A DNA stretch of 38,390 nt, taken from the NCBI GenBank assembly GCA_018715645.1, contig DVLE01000082.1, positions 1 through 38,390 on the forward strand, read 5' to 3'. Position 1 is the first letter of the stretch; the number at the start of each line of letters is the position of its first letter. A model generated the notes under the pieces. That model saw only the letters and a program-made list of their open reading frames with translations. It made no database searches and was not told the origin of the DNA. The position numbers and the translations under genes were made by a program. Source of the stretch: Candidatus Merdisoma merdipullorum. Its GTDB lineage: Bacteria > Bacillota > Clostridia > Lachnospirales > Lachnospiraceae. Shown one piece after another: positions 16,574 through 24,816 of the stretch.

Positions 16574-17260
16574 CTACAGGAGGGAAAGAAAGTATTTAAG
16601 GAGCAGGGCGCCATCCTCCGTGTCCCTTCGGGCATGGGAAAAGCACATACGCTCTGGATGCCACTGGACGCCAAGAATGGGAAGGTTTTCGTGATAAAGA
16701 GCTTCCACGACGAAATCATGGGCGTACTGCGCTACGCGCAGTCCCGCTCCCAAAGCTCCCACAGCTTGATGGTGGGCGCTGTTTACGATAGGACGGGAGC
16801 CGTAAAGCCGGAATGGGAAGGTACCGCAGGCGGCCTTGGTGGTATGGATATGATCCTGCTCATCCCAGGCATGAACAGAGAGGGATGCCGGATTCAGATT
16901 CTGGATGATTTTTCCGCCAAAGCCTGCGTTTATGATCTGGATGCCCTTGCAGATTCCGAGGACAGGCTTTCCGGCTGAGGCAAAGGCGTGCAGAAGGTCA
17001 AGCTGGAGGAGATCCAGGGGTTCGTCGATGTTTCGGGAACCCTGGTTTGTCTCGCCGAATAGCGCCGGAGAGATGTCGCCGCCGCCGGGCAGAACCAAGC
17101 CATCGTAGTTTTGAACCAAAGAATGCGGGGATTCCGACGTTTTTTGGACAAGCTGGCCGGGAGCGCCGCAGAGAGAACAGGGGAGGGCTCCAAGCAGGGA
17201 AAAGGCGTTTTGATAATTGAGGGTTTGGGCTTCATAGCCCGCAATCAGAATTTTTTTCAT
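16574..17260 (-). CDS. Gamma-glutamyl-gamma-aminobutyrate hydrolase family (class I amidotransferase-like, C26)
   Basis: The 228-residue protein has a glutamine-amidotransferase-like fold acting as a hydrolase on gamma-glutamyl bonds, like PuuD. The catalytic triad is visible: Cys104 in VLGICKGIQIIN, His201 and Glu203 in GVQWHPERM. The family loop DGLVLPGGGDISPALFGE lies at 53-70, and NSAHHQAV near 160-167. It is slightly short for the family (about 230-250). The ribosome site is weak (AAGAG about 11 bases ahead of the ATG). It converges with the dipeptidase. A peptide- or polyamine-salvage role is inference; the in vivo substrate is unknown. Confidence 0.88.
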   Translation of the reverse strand: MKKILIAGYEAQTLNYQNAFSLLGALPCSLCGAPGQLVQKTSESPHSLVQNYDGLVLPGGGDISPALFGETNQGSRNIDEPLDLLQLDLLHAFASAGKPVLGICKGIQIINAGFGGKIIQNLNPASLSVHAWDEQDHIHTTKAACGTFPFRLYGSRPIVNSAHHQAVGALGAGLRVAQYAHDFVVEALYHENLPILGVQWHPERMCFSHARRDTEDGALLLKYFLSLL

Positions 17261-17390
17261 AAAACGGAATACTCTTTTTTATAAAATATATGGAAAAAAT
17301 GAAGAAAAAGAAGCGGCTTACTCGTTATGAAACTGAGAGAAAAAAATTAAACTTTTTTTTAAGATTTTATGAAGATACTTGATCTTAAAA

Positions 17391-17436
17391 CAAAATGTGT
17401 TATTGTATTATATGATTAATACAATAACACATTTTG
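17391..17436. promoter_or_regulatory. Perfect 20-bp inverted repeat, probable operator of the MacAB-like operon
   Basis: The arms at 17391-17410 and 17417-17436 are exact reverse complements (core TGTTATTGTATTA) around the 6-base centre TATGAT. It lies 72 bases before the ABC ATPase start in an AT-rich promoter region. A TTGATC -35-like hexamer is just upstream, but I cannot place the -10 box with certainty. A long perfect dyad of this kind usually marks a dimeric repressor site; no such repressor gene is adjacent. Confidence 0.75.
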
Positions 17437-17507
17437 GAAATGAAAATACGGCATATCAGCAGAGACAGCAGTCTGATGTCTGCCGAAGGGAGGAAACGAA
17501 AAATAGA

Positions 17508-18206
17508 ATGAGCGCATTGGTGGAGGTGAAGGACATCTGCAAGGTCTATAATCCCGGAGAAAATGAAGTCCGGGCATTGGACCATGTAAGTCTTTCCATA
17601 GAAAAAGGTGAGTTCGTGGCGATCATCGGTCAGTCGGGCTCCGGAAAATCCACGCTGATGAATATGCTGGGCTGTCTGGATGTTCCCACATCCGGAAAGT
17701 ATTACCTGAATGGCAAGGATGTGTCCACGCTGACAGACGACGAGCAGTCGGACATCCGGAACCGGGAGATAGGTTTTATTTTTCAGGGTTTTAATCTGAT
17801 CAGCAATCTGACGGCGCAGGAAAATGTGGAGCTTCCGCTGATATACCGCGGAGTACCCAAAAAGGAGAGAGAACGGCTGGCAGTAGAATCTTTGAAAATC
17901 GTGGGATTGTCTCACCGCATGGATCATAAGCCCAATGAGATGTCGGGCGGACAGCAGCAGCGAGTGGCCATAGCAAGGGCAATCGCGGCGAAGCCGCCAG
18001 TGATTCTGGCTGACGAGCCCACCGGAAATCTGGATTCCGCATCCAGCAGAGAGATTCTTGAGATACTAAAGAAGCTGTACGTAGGGGGAAGAACAGTGAT
18101 TTTGATTACCCATGACAACGGGATTGCGGCGCAGGCGAAGCGGGTGATCCGGATTATGGACGGTAAGATAGAGTCAGACACGATAAATCCTGACGTGACC
18201 TTCTGA
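17508..18206 (+). CDS. ABC transporter ATP-binding protein, MacB/LolD type
   Basis: The 232-residue ATPase powers a MacAB-like transporter. Walker A GQSGSGKST lies at 41-49, then the Q-loop region GFIFQGFNLISNLTAQENVELPL, the signature MSGGQQQRVAIARAIA at 145-160, Walker B VILADEPTGNLD and the H-loop LITHD. The LDHVSLSIEKGEFVAIIGQSGSGKST start is typical of lipoprotein/macrolide exporter ATPases. The ATG at 17508 has GGAGG 14 bases upstream, which is long. No better in-frame start exists. It is the first gene of the operon, behind the 20-bp palindrome. Permease and ATPase are separate proteins here, the usual Gram-positive arrangement. Confidence 0.93.
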   Translation: MSALVEVKDICKVYNPGENEVRALDHVSLSIEKGEFVAIIGQSGSGKSTLMNMLGCLDVPTSGKYYLNGKDVSTLTDDEQSDIRNREIGFIFQGFNLISNLTAQENVELPLIYRGVPKKERERLAVESLKIVGLSHRMDHKPNEMSGGQQQRVAIARAIAAKPPVILADEPTGNLDSASSREILEILKKLYVGGRTVILITHDNGIAAQAKRVIRIMDGKIESDTINPDVTF

Positions 18207-18221
18207 CAGGAGACAAAGCAG

Positions 18222-18302
18222 ATGATTATGCTCCTGCAGATGTTTGGATATGCAGGGAGAAAGCGCAAATTCAGCCAGAGAAGTGTAAGACGAGGAGAAT
18301 AA
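18222..18302 (+). CDS. Possible 26-residue small ORF between ATPase and adaptor
   Basis: ATG to TAA encodes MIMLLQMFGYAGRKRKFSQR and six more residues. AGGAG lies about 9 bases before the ATG, and its TAA ends immediately before the GTG/ATG of the adaptor gene, which would couple their translation. The product is basic with a short hydrophobic start. It may be a coupling leader or chance; conservation would decide. Confidence 0.3.
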   Translation: MIMLLQMFGYAGRKRKFSQRSVRRGE

Positions 18303-18305
18303 GTG

Positions 18306-20153
18306 ATGTTTGGAAAAAAGAAAAAGTTTGAAGAAACGGAAACTATGGAAACTTTAGAGGGGGAATCTGAGGCAGCAGGAGCCTGGGAGGAGTCAGAGTC
18401 TTCAGACGCTGTGCGGTACCTGAAAACTGAACCGGCAGAGACGAAAAGTCTGATGGACGAATGGGAGGAGGATCAGGAGACAGCCGCAGAGGAAGAGAAG
18501 AAAAAAGGGATCTTTGGAAAGCGCAGAGAGAAGAAGCCCAGAGAAAAGAAAGTGAAAGAAAAGAAAGAAAAAATTCCGCTGACGCCGGAACAGAAAAAGA
18601 AGCGCCGTAAGCGGATTATTATAGGCAGTGTTGCCGCGGCTTTTTTGGCGCTTATCATCTTACCGCGCCTGTTTGCACCGGAGATCCTTCCTGTGGTTAC
18701 AGTGACGGAAGCTTCTCTGGGAACTGTACAGCAGACTGTCGAGGGCAGCGGAACCGTACAGTCAGAGGAGGTCAAAGTCTATTTTTCGCCTGTGGCTGCT
18801 ACGGTAGCCGATTTCCATCTGAAAGTCGGAGATACGGTAGAAGCAGGAGAGACGCTTTTAACCTATGACGCTGCAGAGCTGGATGAGCTTTACCGGCAGG
18901 CAGAGCTGACAGGCAGCGCGGCGAACTACAGTTACCAGGATTCCATTTCCAAGGACAATGAAAATGTGGCGGAATACAATCGTTCTACGGCGGCGCTTGA
19001 TATTATCAATCGCCAGCTTGACGAGGAGGACGCGAATCTGGACCATTTAAATGACAGAGTCCGGGAATACACAGGCTATCAGGGAGATTCCGCGAACAAA
19101 CTTGCTTCTCTGAGAGAGGAGCTGGCTGCGGCGCAGGCGGCTGTGACGGCTCTGGAGGAGAAGAATGCGGCGCTGGAAGCGGCGAAGACGGCTCTTTCCT
19201 CCTCAACTTTGGATCCGGCATCCGAAGAGTATAAGAAACTGCAGGATGCGGTTACCGTAGCGCAGGCCGAGGCAGACGCAGCCACAGCTCCGGCTCAGGA
19301 GGCTCAGGCAAAGATACCGGAGCTTCAAAAGAGCATTGACGAGGAGCAGACAAATTACAATAATATCGTCATCAAGCTTGATGAATATCAGGGACGTCTC
19401 TCAGACTCCCAGGAGAATAAGCAGAAGCTGGAGACCAGCAAGGCGGAGGAGGAAGGAATCCAGGATTCCACCGACGCGGCGATTCTGTCCTCGGCAGCCA
19501 GAAACGAGCTGGCGGCGAACAAGAACTTAAGCGAACTCAATGCGCAGATGACGAAGGATGACATTGAGGAAGGCAGAGAAGGCATCAAGGCTGAATTTTC
19601 AGGGGTAGTGACGAGCGTGTCGGCAGTTCCGGGCGGTCCCGCGGCGAAGGGAGGAGAACTCTTTACGGTAGCCAGCAATGAGGACGTGGTAGTGGAGATG
19701 AGCATTACCAAATATGATCTGGAGAAGCTGGCCGAGGGACAGTCGGCGACGATTACGCTGGCAGGTCACGAATACACGGGTACTGTCACAAGCTTAAGCC
19801 GTATCGCAGAGGCGAATACCCAGGGAACTCCGGTAGTCACGGCACAGGTCAAGATAGAAAATCCGGATGAAAACATTTATCTGGGACTGGAAGCCACAGT
19901 GACGGTACAGGGAAATTCTGTGACAGACGTGCTGGTAGTTCCCAACGAGTGCGTCAACTCCGGACAGGACGGCAGCTTCTGCTATGTGGTGCAGGAGGAC
20001 GGAGTACTGGTAAGAAAGATTGTTGAGACAGGACTTTCCTCGGATGATTATATAGAAATCAAATCCGGCCTGGAGGCAGGAGACAAGGTCGTATCCGGCG
20101 GCATCACCACGGGAATTCAAGAGGGCGTACGTGTAACGGCGTTGGAGGGATAG
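18306..20153 (+). CDS. MacA/HlyD-type membrane-fusion (adaptor) protein with charged cytosolic extension
   Basis: The 615-residue adaptor links the ATPase/permease pair to the cell envelope. Residues 1-100 are a very charged Glu/Lys region (EEEKKKGIFGKRREKKPREKKVKEKKEK) before a single membrane helix near 102-121. The extracytoplasmic part has a lipoyl-like half (VYFSPVAATVADFHLKVGDTVEAGETLLTYD), a long coiled coil (about 190-410), the second lipoyl half (GVVTSVSAVPGGPAAKGGELFTVA) and beta-barrel regions to the end. A cytosolic extension this long is unusual, since MacA proteins normally start within a few residues of the helix. The ATG at 18306 has GAGGAG 8 bases ahead; an adjacent GTG at 18303 adds one residue. 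Confidence 0.9.
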   Translation: MFGKKKKFEETETMETLEGESEAAGAWEESESSDAVRYLKTEPAETKSLMDEWEEDQETAAEEEKKKGIFGKRREKKPREKKVKEKKEKIPLTPEQKKKRRKRIIIGSVAAAFLALIILPRLFAPEILPVVTVTEASLGTVQQTVEGSGTVQSEEVKVYFSPVAATVADFHLKVGDTVEAGETLLTYDAAELDELYRQAELTGSAANYSYQDSISKDNENVAEYNRSTAALDIINRQLDEEDANLDHLNDRVREYTGYQGDSANKLASLREELAAAQAAVTALEEKNAALEAAKTALSSSTLDPASEEYKKLQDAVTVAQAEADAATAPAQEAQAKIPELQKSIDEEQTNYNNIVIKLDEYQGRLSDSQENKQKLETSKAEEEGIQDSTDAAILSSAARNELAANKNLSELNAQMTKDDIEEGREGIKAEFSGVVTSVSAVPGGPAAKGGELFTVASNEDVVVEMSITKYDLEKLAEGQSATITLAGHEYTGTVTSLSRIAEANTQGTPVVTAQVKIENPDENIYLGLEATVTVQGNSVTDVLVVPNECVNSGQDGSFCYVVQEDGVLVRKIVETGLSSDDYIEIKSGLEAGDKVVSGGITTGIQEGVRVTALEG

Positions 20154-20155
20154 AA

Positions 20156-21382
20156 ATGGCACAATTATATGAATATATAAAAATGGCCATTGACAATATC
20201 CGGGCCAACAAAGGACGTTCTTTCCTGACGATGCTCGGCATTATCATCGGTATCTCCTCCGTCATTATGATTATGTCTGTAGGCGGCGGCGCAAAAACGG
20301 AGATGAGCGACGCTTTGAATGCTATCGCCGGAGGACAGATTTACATTTATTCCAACAGCGACGGCGGAAGCGGAGACTATATTACGCCGGAGGATATGGA
20401 GGCCATTAAAGAAAAGGTTCCCCATGTAAAGGGTGTTACGCCCTCAGACAGTCTGGTGGGCACGCTTCTCGCGCCCAAGGGGAATTTCGACGTAATAGCT
20501 TCTTCAGGAACGGCAGACCTGGAATACACTCATAATCCGGAGATGAAATATGGCCGTTATTTTACAGATTCCGATGTGGAAGCCATGAATCTGGTAGCGG
20601 TGATTGGCCAGTCTGACGCAGTCAAAATGTTCGGTACGGACGATGTAGTCGGAATGACTGTGGAGGCTACAATTTATAATATTACCCACGAGATCACCAT
20701 CTGCGGCGTCATCAATGAAGAGCAGACAGATGGCGGTCTTGTAGATTCGATGATGTATTCCTCCAGCTATATCACGATGTATGTGCCATATACGATGAAC
20801 TATGCGTTCGGCTATGAACTGGATGAATTTTATTCTATATATGTGATTTCAGAGGGAAGCGAGTATTCCCAGACCGTAGGCAGCGAGGTCATGCAGCTTC
20901 TGGAAAGCCGTCACCATACGCAGGGAGAGGATGCTTTTCTCCTGCAGGATGCCGACAGCCAGATTGCTCAGATCACAAGCGTGCTGGATATGATTACAGC
21001 CTTTATCGCCCTGGTGGCCGCGATTGCCCTGCTGGTAGGCGGAATCGGCGTCATGAATATCATGCTGGTATCCGTCACCGAACGGACCAGGGAGATCGGA
21101 ATCCGCAAAGCCCTCGGAGCAAGAACAGGCTCCATCATGATGCAGTTCCTGGCGGAATCTGCGATTATTACCTGTATCGGCGGCGTCATCGGTATCATTC
21201 TGGGTCTTCTCGGAGCTTACGGGATCTGTTCCCTGCCGATGCTCGGCATCACGCCGGATCTCAGCGTAGGCACGATTATTCTGGCTACTTTGTTCTCGTC
21301 AGGCGTAGGTATCTTTTTCGGTATCTATCCGGCGAAAAAGGCTGCTAAGTTAAGTCCGATCGAGGCGTTGAGGAGAAATTAA
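20156..21382 (+). CDS. ABC transporter permease, MacB/FtsX type
   Basis: The 408-residue permease has four-helix MacB topology. TM1 lies near residues 20-42 (FLTMLGIIIGISSVIMIMSVGG), then a large periplasm-like domain (MacB_PCD), then three C-terminal helices in the FtsX domain (LDMITAFIALVAAIALLVGGIGVMNIMLVSVTERTREIGIRKALGAR and following). The sequence ends PAKKAAKLSPIEALRRN, a hallmark ending of the family. It begins 2 bases after the adaptor stop. With the ATPase and adaptor it forms a complete export system, probably for a peptide, toxic compound or lipid-linked substrate. An intrinsic terminator follows. Confidence 0.94.
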   Translation: MAQLYEYIKMAIDNIRANKGRSFLTMLGIIIGISSVIMIMSVGGGAKTEMSDALNAIAGGQIYIYSNSDGGSGDYITPEDMEAIKEKVPHVKGVTPSDSLVGTLLAPKGNFDVIASSGTADLEYTHNPEMKYGRYFTDSDVEAMNLVAVIGQSDAVKMFGTDDVVGMTVEATIYNITHEITICGVINEEQTDGGLVDSMMYSSSYITMYVPYTMNYAFGYELDEFYSIYVISEGSEYSQTVGSEVMQLLESRHHTQGEDAFLLQDADSQIAQITSVLDMITAFIALVAAIALLVGGIGVMNIMLVSVTERTREIGIRKALGARTGSIMMQFLAESAIITCIGGVIGIILGLLGAYGICSLPMLGITPDLSVGTIILATLFSSGVGIFFGIYPAKKAAKLSPIEALRRN

Positions 21383-21402
21383 CAGAAATATAGAAATGTT
21401 GT

Positions 21403-21432
21403 AAGGATGTCTTCTTGGAAGGCATCCTTTTT
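21403..21432 (+). terminator. Terminator of the MacAB-like operon
   Basis: AAGGATGTCTTC-TTG-GAAGGCATCCTT forms a 12-bp stem with one G-U pair and runs into T5, 21 bases after the permease stop. Confidence 0.92.
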
Positions 21433-21569
21433 GAATTTATAAGGAAAAGTTTGAGTTTTCCTATTCGTCTTATCCCCCCAAAAAAATGTTAAAAAATTCT
21501 AAATTCACAGTTTCATCTTGAAATCACCAGTATTTTGTAGTAGTATAAAAGCACTGAATTTCAGTTTTC

Positions 21570-21687
21570 ACTGGCTGTCTGGCCAGTTTAGGTATCCGGC
21601 GTATCGCCACTATTTCACTTTTTTAATTTGAGGCAGGGATATTGGCTGCATGGCGTTCGTTTCCTTGCCTGTCGGGAAAGGAGGAAC
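21570..21687 (+). other. Structured leader of the Rpn-type gene
   Basis: Two hairpins precede the ribosome site. ACTGGC-(6)-GCCAGT is at 21570-21587. AGGCAGGGA (21631-21639) pairs with TCCTTGCCT (21662-21670), with one G-U. A TTGAAA/TAGTAT pair upstream (about 21513-21541) could be its promoter. The second hairpin ends 9 bases before AAGGAGG and might influence translation. Confidence 0.4.
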
Positions 21688-22617
21688 ATGAGTTATCAGA
21701 GAAGAACTCTGGAAGAACTGAATGTATTGGATGACTTTTTGTTTCATGTGCTTGCTTCAGACAGAGAGGTTGGAGTGCCTTTTTGCCAGATTTTGCTTTC
21801 AACGCTTTTACAGCGCAGTATCGGACAGATTCGGATTGTGGCGCAGCATATGATACCAGCCTTTACCCCGGAACATCGCGGTATCCGTATGGATGTGGAG
21901 GTAGAGGAGTTTGGAGAGCTGCAGGCAGGAGGGGAGGAGTCTATCTTAAATATTTACGACTTGGAACCGCACCTGCAGCGGGGAGAAAATTTGGCTAGAC
22001 ATAACCGCTTTTATCAGGCTAAAATAGATAGTAGGTATATGAGCAGCGGTGAAGATGATTTTTCCAGATTGCCGAATCTGTATGTGATTACAATTACGAA
22101 TTACGATCCGTTTGGCCGAGATTATATGATGTATACGATTCGGAATTGCTGTCAGGAGATTCCAGATCTGGAATATAAGGATGGCGTCCAGTTTATCTAT
22201 TTTTATACTGGAGGGTGTAAGGGCGGCAGCCGGGAACTTCAGGAGCTGTTAAGATACCTGCAGAGCAGCACGGAGCGGAATGTGACGAATGATATAATTC
22301 GGAAGATTCACGGCTTTGTAAACCAGGTGAAGATCTTGCCGGAGGTGAAGCAGGAGTATATGACGTTCGAGCATTTTATAGCCATGAAGCAGAGGGCGGC
22401 GGCAGAAGAAGCGGCAAAAGAAGCAGCCGAGGAGACGGCGCGCACGGTCCGGGTGGAAGTGATTCTGGATTTCCTGCAGGAGCTGGGAGAGATTCCAGCA
22501 GCCCTTAAAGAACGGCTGCAGGAAGAAGCGGATCCGGAAAAACTGCGCGAGTGGTGCAGGCTTGCAGGGAAGGCCAGGAGCCTGAAGGAGTTTCAGGAGC
22601 AGATGGAGGAGTCGTAA
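21688..22617 (+). CDS. Rpn-type PD-(D/E)XK nuclease-family transposase-like protein
   Basis: The 309-residue protein resembles the Rpn/PD-(D/E)XK-transposase family (YhgA-like), whose studied members are recombination-promoting nucleases. The start MSYQRRTLEELNVLDDFLFHVLASD is typical. The core has Asp69 in GIRMDVEVEEF, then Asp91-Leu-Glu93-Pro, then RFYQAKIDSRYM with Lys112. Canonical members have a D-x-E-x-Q centre, so the Glu-Pro-His here deviates and activity is uncertain. The middle (LPNLYVITITNYDPFG) and the Glu/Ala-rich coiled C-terminus fit the family. AAGGAGG lies 2 bases before the ATG at 21688. No insertion-sequence ends are visible, which is normal for these genes. Confidence 0.8.
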   Translation: MSYQRRTLEELNVLDDFLFHVLASDREVGVPFCQILLSTLLQRSIGQIRIVAQHMIPAFTPEHRGIRMDVEVEEFGELQAGGEESILNIYDLEPHLQRGENLARHNRFYQAKIDSRYMSSGEDDFSRLPNLYVITITNYDPFGRDYMMYTIRNCCQEIPDLEYKDGVQFIYFYTGGCKGGSRELQELLRYLQSSTERNVTNDIIRKIHGFVNQVKILPEVKQEYMTFEHFIAMKQRAAAEEAAKEAAEETARTVRVEVILDFLQELGEIPAALKERLQEEADPEKLREWCRLAGKARSLKEFQEQMEES

Positions 22618-22873
22618 GCCTGCGGTCAATTAGGGTACAAAAGAGAAAGCATCCCGGATCTGCAGTTTATTGTCTGAGGAGAGACGGAGACTTTGCCGGA
22701 CATCCTTTGGCCAGGAACTGTGGATTCGGGTTAGTTCTATAATACCATATTTTAATCTTATTTCTTAATTTCAGATGACAGCATACTCCGGCTTCGGAAC
22801 ATGGATATTCTGACAGCCGGAGACAGTATCTGCTGTAAAATCCCATACAAAGAAAACAGAAGAAGGGAAGACC

Positions 22874-24553
22874 ATGCTGAAAGTGGGTTCCGTCATTGAC
22901 GGAAAATATAAGATCCTCAATGTCATAGGCAGGGGAGGCATGAGTGTCGTGTACCTGGCGATGAATGAGAGGGCGAACAAGTTCTGGGCAGTGAAGGAGA
23001 TTGTAAAGAGCGACAGTCTAAGATTTTCACTGGACAGGAAAGAACTTGAGCTGATGAAGCGGCTGAGACATCCTTGCATTCCAGCGATAGCCGATGTCAT
23101 AGACAGGCGGGAGGCCGTCCTGATTGTTATGGATTACGTGGAAGGACTGCCTTTGGATTCGCTGCTGGCCAGGCAGGGCGCGCAGTCTCAGGAAAAAGTG
23201 CTGGAATGGGCGAAGCAGCTTTGCGGAGCGCTCTCTTATCTGCATTCCAGAAGACCGCCGGTGATTTACCGGGATCTGAAGCCGGCCAACGTGATAGAAA
23301 GACCGGATGGGACCGTGGCGCTGATTGACTTTGGCGCAGCCAGGGAGTATAAGCCGGAGAGCCTGGGGGATACGGTTTCTCTTGGGACCTTTGGATATGC
23401 GGCTCCGGAGCAGTATGAAAGGACCGGACAGAGCGACGCCAGGACGGATATTTACTGTTTGGGCGTTATGATGTTTCAGCTTTTGACCGGGGAAAGTCCG
23501 CACAGGCTGCGTCCTATTCGGGAGTACAGGTCGTCGCTGTCCGCAGGTCTGGAAGCGGTTCTTGTAAAATGTACGCAGCTCAGAAAAGAGGAACGGTATC
23601 AGTCCTGCGCGGAACTTTTGTATGCCCTGGAACATTACCAGGAGCAGGACAGGACGTACAGAGAAAAGCAGAAGCGAAAGGTGGGAATATTTGCGGCCTG
23701 CTTTCTGGGTTCGGCGCTGTTGGGAGCCGCAGCAGGCTTGTTTCTGGGAAAGGAAACCCAGATCCGAAAAACGAATTATGAAGCATATATGCTTGCGGCA
23801 CGAAACTCTGTGGATAAAAACGAGGAGATTGAAAATTACGGAAGGGCGGCATCGCTTGATCCGGCGCGTGAGGAGGCGTGGCTTGGACTTCTGCGGGAGG
23901 GCTTTCTGGACGACAGTTTTTTGACTGCGAAAGAAAGCAGAGAACTGCGGGCGGCGCTGATACGGTATACGGACGAAGGAAAAACATACGAGGCCGTATT
24001 TCAGGAAAATGAAAAAGGCTACGCCCGGTTTGCGTATGAGGCCGGGATTGCGTACTTCTATAAATTTGAGGAGAAAGAAAATAAAAAGAATGCGGCGGGC
24101 TATTTTCGGATCGCGGCGGAATCGGAGGCTTTGGAGGAGGGGCAGAGAAAGCGTGCCAGATGTCTCGGCCTGATTTCGGATTACTATTCCAGGATTGGTA
24201 TGGTGGACGAGGCGGGAGACGCCTTTGTATCCTACCGGGATTACTGGGACGATCTGACGGAATTGCTGGAGGGAAATCTGGTGGAGGAGGATAACGAAAG
24301 AACGGCGCTCGTCATGTACAGGGAGATGGCAGGTCAGATTGTATCGAGAGGGGCGCGGTTTCGGGACGCAGGCGTAGAAAAAGAGGAGATGCTCGCACAG
24401 CTTGTGCGGATAGAGGAAAGTCTGGACAAGGATTTCACGCGTATGGACGAGGGAATGCAGGAGCTGGTGCGGCGCGAGACAGAGGAAGTAAGGCAGGCGG
24501 CTGCGCAGGCAAAGAGGATAGTGCAGTCAGTGTTTGCAGGGGAGGAAAATTAA
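22874..24553 (+). CDS. Membrane-anchored Hanks-type Ser/Thr protein kinase with helical ectodomain
   Basis: The 559-residue kinase has a cytosolic catalytic domain (about 8-258): G-loop IGRGGMSVVY, Lys41 in FWAVKEI, catalytic Asp134 in VIYRDLKPANV, Asp152 in LIDFGAAR and YAAPEQYE. All catalytic residues are present, so it should be active. A membrane helix follows near 268-290 (GIFAACFLGSALLGAAAGLFLG). The remaining ~265 residues outside are Glu/Lys/Tyr-rich helical repeats (YGRAASLDPAREEAWLGLL, FAYEAGIAYFYKFEEKENKKNAAGYFRIAAES), like TPR units and unlike the PASTA domains of PrkC. The next two genes follow at 0 and 23 bases, so they form one operon. No phosphatase is nearby. Confidence 0.9.
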   Translation: MLKVGSVIDGKYKILNVIGRGGMSVVYLAMNERANKFWAVKEIVKSDSLRFSLDRKELELMKRLRHPCIPAIADVIDRREAVLIVMDYVEGLPLDSLLARQGAQSQEKVLEWAKQLCGALSYLHSRRPPVIYRDLKPANVIERPDGTVALIDFGAAREYKPESLGDTVSLGTFGYAAPEQYERTGQSDARTDIYCLGVMMFQLLTGESPHRLRPIREYRSSLSAGLEAVLVKCTQLRKEERYQSCAELLYALEHYQEQDRTYREKQKRKVGIFAACFLGSALLGAAAGLFLGKETQIRKTNYEAYMLAARNSVDKNEEIENYGRAASLDPAREEAWLGLLREGFLDDSFLTAKESRELRAALIRYTDEGKTYEAVFQENEKGYARFAYEAGIAYFYKFEEKENKKNAAGYFRIAAESEALEEGQRKRARCLGLISDYYSRIGMVDEAGDAFVSYRDYWDDLTELLEGNLVEEDNERTALVMYREMAGQIVSRGARFRDAGVEKEEMLAQLVRIEESLDKDFTRMDEGMQELVRRETEEVRQAAAQAKRIVQSVFAGEEN

Positions 24554-24793
24554 ATGGAGCAGATATGGGGGCAGCTTGATTTTTATCACAGCCTGTTTGT
24601 GCTTTGTCTGGCAGGCGCAGCGGTGCTGCTTACGGCATCGATCGTGTTGTTTATACGGCTGGACATTCGGAATGCCTTGGGGGTTTTAAGCGGATACCGG
24701 GAAAGACAGGAGATACGGAAGATAGAAAGGGAAAACCGCGGAGAAGAAGCGACGGAGTTTTTGACGGCGAACCTGGAAAAAGAGAGACGTTAA
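24554..24793 (+). CDS. Small single-pass membrane protein
   Basis: The 79-residue protein has one membrane helix near residues 12-36 (HSLFVLCLAGAAVLLTASIVLFIRL) and a charged cytosolic tail (YRERQEIRKIERENRGEEATEFLTANLEKERR). It starts at the base after the kinase stop codon, with GGAGG 13 bases ahead inside the kinase gene, so it is translationally coupled. I recognise no family. Its tail holds threonine and serine residues the kinase could act on. Its place between kinase and giant surface protein suggests an accessory subunit, which is inference only. Confidence 0.75.
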   Translation: MEQIWGQLDFYHSLFVLCLAGAAVLLTASIVLFIRLDIRNALGVLSGYRERQEIRKIERENRGEEATEFLTANLEKERR

Positions 24794-24816
24794 AAGGGAA
24801 AGGGGAGAACGGGGAA

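Noticed and set aside
21403-22640. Insertion-sequence boundaries around the Rpn-type gene
   Set aside because: No terminal inverted repeats or target duplications could be found. These genes usually lack such ends, so no mobile element is called.
22618-22873. Gap before the kinase gene, checked for riboswitch or promoter
   Set aside because: A TATAAT occurs at 22738-22743 but has no acceptable -35 box, and I found no riboswitch pattern I could support.
24604-24816. Upstream extension of the giant-protein frame
   Set aside because: It overlaps the small membrane protein gene and would bury the clear signal peptide that starts at 24817.
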